Source: Thermoplasmata archaeon
GTDB taxonomy: Archaea; Thermoplasmatota; E2; UBA202; JdFR-43
DNA: 21,407 nucleotides
Assembly: GCA_021161135.1 (NCBI GenBank)
Contig: JAGHBD010000053.1
Span: 1 to 21,407, forward strand
Reading direction: 5' to 3'
The position numbers and the translations under genes are program-made. The notes under the pieces are model-generated. The model saw only the letters and a program-made list of their open reading frames with translations, was not told the origin of the DNA and did not search any database. Positions 16,632-21,407 of this stretch are shown here, piece after piece (the stretch's first letter is position 1; each line of letters starts with the position of its first letter).

Positions 16632-17900
16632 ATGGAAAAAGAGATAGGTATAGAGGTATTTGTTACGAAGGCGAGAGGCGTAGGAGGCAAGATAAAGAAA
16701 GAGCCAGAAGATTTTATTGTTGAAGAAGTTTCCATTTATCCTCCGCCCTCCAATGGAAGATATGTTATAGCAAGAGTAAAGGCAAGAAACTGGGAAATGA
16801 ACCGTCTCATAGAAAAGCTGGCCTACAGCCTCAGAATTTCACCAAATTCAATAGGATATGCAGGAATAAAGGACAAGAGAGCAATAACCACACAAATCAT
16901 GTCATTTCCAGTAAGCATTGAGAAGCTAAAAAATGTAAAAATACCAGATGTTGAAATCGATATTTTGTATAAATCCTCCAAGCCCATTTATTCTGGTAAG
17001 CTCATAGGAAACAGATTCCATATTGTAATAAGGGATATCGAGGCGGGAGAAGAAGATGTTAAGAAAGTGATGCATGAAATAGAAAAACTTGCTTTAATGC
17101 CAAATTTTTTCGGCGTTCAGCGATTTGGCATTGCTAGGCCTATAACGCATCTGGTTGGCAAATATATTCTCAAAAATGATTTTGAGAGAGCTGTGATGAC
17201 TTATATAGCTCATCCAATTAAAGGGGAAGATGAGGAAAGTTATGAGGCTAGGAAATTTTTAGAGGAAACAAGAGATTTTGAGGAAGCTCTAAAACTTTAC
17301 CCAAAAAAGCTTGTTTTTGAGAGGAGAATAATAGAGCATCTTGCTCTCCATCCCAATGAATGGAAAGAAGCTCTGCTTAAATTACCGAAAAATTTAGTTA
17401 GAATATTTCTCCATGCTTACCAATCATATTTATTCAACAAAATTTTATCCAGAAGAATAAAAAAAGGATTACCTCTCAGTGAGGCGGTAGAAGGGGATAT
17501 CGTTATTCTATGGGAAAATGAAATGGTTATACAGAGCAATGAAGGTATAAAAGTTAATAAAGGCAACAAAGAAAAAATCAATAAGCAGATTAAAAGAGAG
17601 AAATGTTTTCCATCCGCCGCCATTTATGGCTACGATTTGCTTAAAGCAGAGGGAGAAATGGGAGAGATAGAAGAGGAAATTGCGAGAGAGGAAGGAATAA
17701 ATGAGGAAGAATTCAAAATGCCGCATATGCCAGAGTTTGCATGTAAGGGGATGAGACGGGTAATTGCTGTGCCATTGAAAAATATTAAATGGGAATTTGA
17801 TGACAAAAATTTATATCTATCCTTTTTCCTGCCAAAAGGCTGCTATGCCACCTCGCTGCTGCGGGAGATAATGAAGGCGGAAGATATTTTCAGCTACTGA
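16632..17900 (+). CDS. truD: tRNA pseudouridine synthase D
   Basis: TruD makes pseudouridine 13 in the D-arm of tRNAs. The motif SIGYAGIKDKRAITTQ contains the catalytic aspartate D81. GGKIKKEPEDFIVEEV near residues 18-33 is the usual TruD N-terminal motif, and PNFFGVQRFG (157-166) is the conserved RNA-contacting motif. The archaeal-type insertion (TRUD domain) fills the middle, giving 422 residues. It is the third gene of the csl4-rpoL-truD operon and ends with an 11-nt convergent overlap with the HTH regulator gene. Confidence 0.93.
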   Translation: MEKEIGIEVFVTKARGVGGKIKKEPEDFIVEEVSIYPPPSNGRYVIARVKARNWEMNRLIEKLAYSLRISPNSIGYAGIKDKRAITTQIMSFPVSIEKLKNVKIPDVEIDILYKSSKPIYSGKLIGNRFHIVIRDIEAGEEDVKKVMHEIEKLALMPNFFGVQRFGIARPITHLVGKYILKNDFERAVMTYIAHPIKGEDEESYEARKFLEETRDFEEALKLYPKKLVFERRIIEHLALHPNEWKEALLKLPKNLVRIFLHAYQSYLFNKILSRRIKKGLPLSEAVEGDIVILWENEMVIQSNEGIKVNKGNKEKINKQIKREKCFPSAAIYGYDLLKAEGEMGEIEEEIAREEGINEEEFKMPHMPEFACKGMRRVIAVPLKNIKWEFDDKNLYLSFFLPKGCYATSLLREIMKAEDIFSY

Positions 17901-18675
17901 AATCATGCAACTTGTATTCTATTTCTTTCAGTGCATTGGCATTATATTCTTCAATTTTTGATATGGCATATCTTATCTCTTTTTCTTCGCCGAGCAGAAT
18001 AACAGTGAGTCCTTTTTGCACTGCTTCAAGGGCAGTCTGAATGGGGCAAAATTCAAAATCATATTTTATCCCTGCTTTTTCTATCGCCACTTTTGCCACC
18101 ACATCGGAAACACCGATTCTATCGGCTTTTATTTTCTCAATGGCTTTTTTCAGTTTTTTTATTTCCAATCTTTTACTCCCTCCCTCTTTTATAGTTGGAA
18201 GAGAAAAGAGATGGAGCTTTCCAAAAGGATATTCTATTATTCCTCTTATGTTTTTAATCGCAATATCCTCGCCTTTTCTTGCATTTTCAGCTGCTGTGGC
18301 AGAAGCGGGAGTTTTTTTACTTTTATATGCATGCAAGTAGCCATTTTCCATTGCAAGATACACTCTTTCCCCTTTTTTTATATCATCACCAGCTATTGCC
18401 ACCGAATACTCCATTATATTCAGCTTCTTCTTTTTCTCTCCAAGATATCTATCGAGTTTATCAAGATAGGAAAAAATAGCCTCCACGCCTTTTACTGTAA
18501 CACGATATTTTCCCTCAATAATTTCTATGAGACCTTCCTCCCGCATTTTTTTCATATATTCATGAACCCCTTGCTTTGTTATGCCAATTTTTTCTGCAAT
18601 CTGACCCAAATTATGATATTCGCCTGTGGAAATTTCGAGAAGTATCATGAATTTCTTTGGGAGTAACTCAACCAT
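17890..18675 (-). CDS. archaeal HTH transcriptional regulator with uncharacterised C-domain
   Basis: A 261-residue predicted regulator. Residues 1-70 are a winged HTH: LGQIAEKIGITKQGVHEYMK, then EEGLIEIIEGKYRVTVKGVE. Residues 85-261 form an alpha/beta domain (YSVAIAGDDIKKGERVYLAM, FGKLHLFSLPTIKEGG, then an ...IGVSDVVAKVAIEKAGI... segment) that looks like a ligand-sensing module of a family seen in euryarchaea. I think this corresponds to COG1497, but I am not certain. It diverges from HMG-CoA reductase with a 102-bp gap, so it might regulate that gene; this is inference. TATA candidate gatataaaatatc (18693-18705) lies about 24 nt upstream. Confidence 0.75.
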   Translation of the reverse strand: MVELLPKKFMILLEISTGEYHNLGQIAEKIGITKQGVHEYMKKMREEGLIEIIEGKYRVTVKGVEAIFSYLDKLDRYLGEKKKKLNIMEYSVAIAGDDIKKGERVYLAMENGYLHAYKSKKTPASATAAENARKGEDIAIKNIRGIIEYPFGKLHLFSLPTIKEGGSKRLEIKKLKKAIEKIKADRIGVSDVVAKVAIEKAGIKYDFEFCPIQTALEAVQKGLTVILLGEEKEIRYAISKIEEYNANALKEIEYKLHDFSS

Positions 18676-18692
18676 TGATTTAAAACGGAGAG

Positions 18693-18705
18693 AGATATAA
18701 AATAT
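18693..18705 (-). promoter_or_regulatory. TATA box of the HTH regulator
   Basis: An A/T-rich near-palindrome, agatataaaatatct, is centred about 24 nt upstream of the ATG at 18675. Because it is near-palindromic it could also be an operator; that cannot be decided from one copy. Confidence 0.5.
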
Positions 18706-18748
18706 CTTTTGAATTTTCTTAACATTTATTTTAACAATATAACAATAA

Positions 18749-18758
18749 ACAAATATAT
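18749..18758 (+). promoter_or_regulatory. TATA box of HMG-CoA reductase gene
   Basis: acaaatatat is centred about 24 nt before the ATG at 18778, which sets that ATG as the start. Earlier in-frame starts (18709, 18757) lie upstream of or inside the box. Confidence 0.55.
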
Positions 18759-18777
18759 GATATCACATTTTATCTCC

Positions 18778-20022
18778 ATGAAATCGTCGCGTATTCCCGG
18801 ATTTTATAAAATGCCAATTGAAGAAAGAGTGAAGATTGTTAAAGAATTTGCTGGGCTGAGCGATGAAGAAGCGGAAATGCTACTTTCCTTCTGTGCTCTT
18901 CCCAAAGATATTGCCAATATAATGATAGAAAATGTGGTAGGAAGTATGCAGCTCCCGCTGGGAATAGCAACAAATTTCATAATAAATGGGAGAGAACTTT
19001 TGATACCTATGGCGATTGAGGAAACATCTGTGGTTGCCGCCGCTTCCAATGCTGCAAAAATGGCTCGACCAGATGGTTTTAAAGCAAAGGCTACCGAGCC
19101 AGTAATGATTGGACAGATACAAATTCTAAATCCAAATAGAGATGCAAAAGAAAAAATACTGGAGCATAAAGATGATATAATCAGCTTAGCAAATGCCCAG
19201 GATAAAATACTTGTTGAACTTGGAGGAGGAGCAAAAGACATCGAGGCAAAATGGCTGAGCGATGATATGATGGTGGTGCATCTCCTTGTTGATGTGAGGG
19301 ATGCAATGGGGGCAAATGCTGTGAATACAATGGCTGAAGCTGTAGCTCCTCTCCTTGAAAAAATAACGGGAGGCAAAGCTTTACTCCGCATAATTTCAAA
19401 TCTTGCCATATATCGTTTGGCGGAAGCTGAGGTGATTTACAGGAAGGAAAATATAGGGGGCGAAGATGTTGTTGACAGAGTTGTTAAGGCATATGAGTTT
19501 GCTGTCCTCGATATATTCAGAGCGGCTACACATAACAAAGGAATAATGAATGGAATAGATGCTGTTGTCATAGCAACTGGCAACGACTGGCGGGCTGTCG
19601 AGGCGGGGGCACATGCATATGCGGCAATGAATGGATATAAGCCTCTCACCGTATGGGAAAAAACTGAGGATGGGAATCTGCGGGGGAGAATAAAACTCCC
19701 GCTCGCTGTAGGAATTGTGGGGGGAGCAACAAAAGTTCATCCAATGGCGAAAATATGCCTTAAAATAATGGGTGTTAAGACGGCAAAGGAACTGGCGGAA
19801 ATAATGGCAGCCGTTGGCCTTGCACAGAATTTCGCTGCCCTCCGTGCTTTAGCAACAAAAGGCATTCAGGCAGGACATATGAAATTGCATGCACAGAATA
19901 TAGCTGTAATGGCGGGAGCAAAGGGAGATGAAATTGAGGTGGTTGCTAAAAAGATGATTGAAGAAGGCAAGATAAGAATGGACAGGGCTAAAGAGATACT
20001 GGAGGATATAAGGAAGGAATGA
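18778..20022 (+). CDS. hydroxymethylglutaryl-CoA reductase, class II
   Basis: It reduces HMG-CoA to mevalonate, the committed step to archaeal isoprenoid lipids; some class II enzymes instead degrade mevalonate. From MKSSRIPGFY the protein has 414 residues. Family motifs are ENVVGSMQLPLGIATNF (51-67), the substrate loop IEETSVVAAAS with E82, and DVRDAMGANAVNTMAE (172-187). Next come HNKG with K254, GNDWRAVEAGAHAYAAMNG with D270, KVHPMAK, and the catalytic histidine H367 in GHMKLHAQNIA. The motif set is that of the Pseudomonas mevalonii-type class II reductase, not the class I enzyme of eukaryotes and many archaea. No membrane domain is present. It diverges from the HTH regulator and stands alone. 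Confidence 0.94.
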   Translation: MKSSRIPGFYKMPIEERVKIVKEFAGLSDEEAEMLLSFCALPKDIANIMIENVVGSMQLPLGIATNFIINGRELLIPMAIEETSVVAAASNAAKMARPDGFKAKATEPVMIGQIQILNPNRDAKEKILEHKDDIISLANAQDKILVELGGGAKDIEAKWLSDDMMVVHLLVDVRDAMGANAVNTMAEAVAPLLEKITGGKALLRIISNLAIYRLAEAEVIYRKENIGGEDVVDRVVKAYEFAVLDIFRAATHNKGIMNGIDAVVIATGNDWRAVEAGAHAYAAMNGYKPLTVWEKTEDGNLRGRIKLPLAVGIVGGATKVHPMAKICLKIMGVKTAKELAEIMAAVGLAQNFAALRALATKGIQAGHMKLHAQNIAVMAGAKGDEIEVVAKKMIEEGKIRMDRAKEILEDIRKE

Positions 20023-20060
20023 TTTGTGCAATCTCTCGTCATTCGGAAAAAATAAAAAGA

Positions 20061-20068
20061 TTTAAGTG
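20061..20068 (+). promoter_or_regulatory. TATA box of the beta-helix protein gene
   Basis: tttaagtg, within an A/T-rich stretch, is centred about 26 nt upstream of the ATG at 20090, again the leaderless spacing. Confidence 0.4.
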
Positions 20069-20089
20069 CAGATAGATTTTTAACTTATC

Positions 20090-21407
20090 ATGACAAAAAA
20101 GGGGATGGGATTACTTCTGCTCATGGGTATTTTGATAATTACAATTTATCCCTATACAGCGAATCCTTTGCCATATGGGAATGTGCTCTTTGTAGATGAT
20201 GATTTTACACCTGATCCCTCCAATAATAAATTTAATGATATTCAGGCAGCAATAAATGCTGCAAATGATGGGGATATAATCTATATTTTTGAAGGGACTT
20301 ACGAGGGCAACATATGGGTCGATAAGGAGTTGCGAATAATTGGAGAGGCGGCGGGGAAAGTTGTTATAGATGGGAATGGCAGAAATTATGCAGTAAATAT
20401 TGTCCAAAACAATGTTACTGTGGAAAATTTAACTATAAATAATGGGCTGCTGGCGGGGATAGGCACAGGAATTTTTTCCGATAATGTCAATGTAACTATA
20501 AAAAATTGCATAATACATGGAAATGAAGAGTATGGGCTTGAGATCCTTTCTGATAATGTAACAGTAATTAACTGCACCATATATGACCTTCCCGTAGCAA
20601 TGAAAATTAGTGCAACAAATGTTACCATTACTCATTCAACAGTATATGAAACAGAGTGGGGAATTGTGATTGAAGGAGCAGAAAATTGCATTATTCAGGA
20701 TACAGAAATACATGATATTGAGAACAAAAGCATTAAAGTACAGGATTCAGAAAATGTGATCATAAAAAATGTTACAGCATTTGCCTCTTTCTGCGGGCTA
20801 TGGCTGAAAAATGCGCGTAATTCAACTGTTATAAATAGCAATTTTTCTGGCAACAGAATAGGAATAAGAATAGAGGAATCGGAGAATAACACAATAGAGA
20901 GTAACTTGATAGCAGATAATGTTGGCTATGGAATATATGCAATTGATTCTTTCAACAATACAATACATCACAATAATTTCATAAACAATGGAATAAATGC
21001 ATATGATACAGGCCACAATATATGGAACAGCAGCATTGGCAACTATTGGGATGATTATAAAGGCTATGACGGAAATGGAGATGGTATAGGTGAATTGCCT
21101 TACTATATAGGGGATTATAGGCCATTAGTTTATCCTATTGAAAGGATGCCGTTATTTGTGTGGGTAGACGATGATTATACAACCAATACACCGGGTTGGG
21201 GTTTAGATCACTTCTCCAATTTACAGCAGGCTGTCGACTCTCTTAGAGAGAATGGAAGTTGTTATGTGTATTCAGGAATTTATCAGGGCTGTAACTTGTA
21301 TAAATCAATCACTTTAATAGGGGAGAAAAATGCAATTATTCGCGATGTTGGTGACGGATTGTTTGTTACTGCAGATAATGTACGGGTAAAGGGCTTCTAT
21401 ATTGAGG
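20090..21407 (+). CDS. secreted NosD-like parallel beta-helix protein, partial (runs off the window)
   Basis: The frame is open from ATG 20090 to the right edge: 439 codons, no stop, C-terminus missing. Residues 1-26 are a signal peptide (MTKKGMGLLLLMGILIITIY). Residues 30-350 form a right-handed beta-helix of the NosD/copper-binding-periplasmic type: VDDDF..., IQAAINAANDGDIIYIFEGT, then many rungs such as NVTVENLTINNG and NVTIKNCIIHGN. It closes with the typical IGNYWDDYKGYDGNGDGIGE. At about residue 355 a second module begins with FVWVDDDYTT, LQQAVDSLRENGSCYVYSGI and SITLIGEKN, copying the first module's opening. Such proteins are usually surface-exposed. Function is unknown; the many N-x-S/T sites would suit glycosylation. 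Confidence 0.85.
   Translation, partial: MTKKGMGLLLLMGILIITIYPYTANPLPYGNVLFVDDDFTPDPSNNKFNDIQAAINAANDGDIIYIFEGTYEGNIWVDKELRIIGEAAGKVVIDGNGRNYAVNIVQNNVTVENLTINNGLLAGIGTGIFSDNVNVTIKNCIIHGNEEYGLEILSDNVTVINCTIYDLPVAMKISATNVTITHSTVYETEWGIVIEGAENCIIQDTEIHDIENKSIKVQDSENVIIKNVTAFASFCGLWLKNARNSTVINSNFSGNRIGIRIEESENNTIESNLIADNVGYGIYAIDSFNNTIHHNNFINNGINAYDTGHNIWNSSIGNYWDDYKGYDGNGDGIGELPYYIGDYRPLVYPIERMPLFVWVDDDYTTNTPGWGLDHFSNLQQAVDSLRENGSCYVYSGIYQGCNLYKSITLIGEKNAIIRDVGDGLFVTADNVRVKGFYIE

Noticed and set aside
18016..18666. Plus-strand 216-codon ORF
   Set aside because: Antisense shadow of the HTH regulator; Phe/His/Tyr-rich composition typical of reading Lys/Glu-rich genes backwards.
18709..18777. Longer HMG-CoA reductase N-terminus
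   Set aside because: The extra residues are encoded by the A/T-rich promoter and TATA box, and the family begins near SRIPGFY.

Overview
The window is a stretch of archaeal chromosome. The informational genes decide this: RFC large subunit, exosome subunit Csl4, RNA polymerase subunit Rpo11/RpoL and TruD. Most genes also have a TATA box about 22-27 nt upstream of the start codon, as expected for leaderless archaeal mRNAs. An O6-alkylguanine-DNA alkyltransferase/endonuclease V fusion (an architecture known from Ferroplasma), a class II HMG-CoA reductase, a DUF763 protein and NosD-like secreted proteins point to a Thermoplasmata-like euryarchaeon, possibly from an uncultivated lineage. That placement is inference. 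The sequence is AT-rich and gene-dense, with no insertion sequence, CRISPR array, integrase or phage gene.

Left part (1-8.5 kb). A PUR-domain gene is cut by the left edge on the minus strand. After a roughly 280-nt gap comes AMP-forming acetyl-CoA synthetase. Next are a membrane-anchored coiled-coil protein translationally coupled to the RFC large subunit, a bacterial-type NAD-dependent DNA ligase (unusual in archaea), and a DUF763 protein coupled to a tiny two-helix membrane protein. An HD-domain nucleotidase-like gene converges on these.

Middle (8.5-15.7 kb). A minus-strand tRNA-Leu(UAG) carries a 19-nt intron inside the T-loop with a textbook bulge-helix-bulge. It is followed by a duplicated two-HTH regulator and three diverged tandem copies of a small three-helix membrane protein. 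A two-gene repair operon (alkyltransferase-endonuclease V fusion plus AlkA-type glycosylase) comes next. Then a cupin and adenylosuccinate lyase are transcribed divergently from what looks like one shared TATA element. A secreted protein with eleven Gly-Asn/Asp-Asp repeats converges on purB.

Right part (15.7-21.4 kb). The Csl4-RpoL-TruD operon is met tail-to-tail by an HTH regulator, which is divergent from class II HMG-CoA reductase (isoprenoid lipid synthesis). The window ends inside a secreted parallel beta-helix (NosD-like) protein.

Most of the window is housekeeping. The parts most worth a second look are the T-loop tRNA intron, the PCYR active site of the alkyltransferase fusion, the NAD-dependent ligase with a possible PCNA-binding tail next to the clamp loader, the triplicated membrane proteins, the repeat-rich secreted protein and the partial PUR-domain protein.
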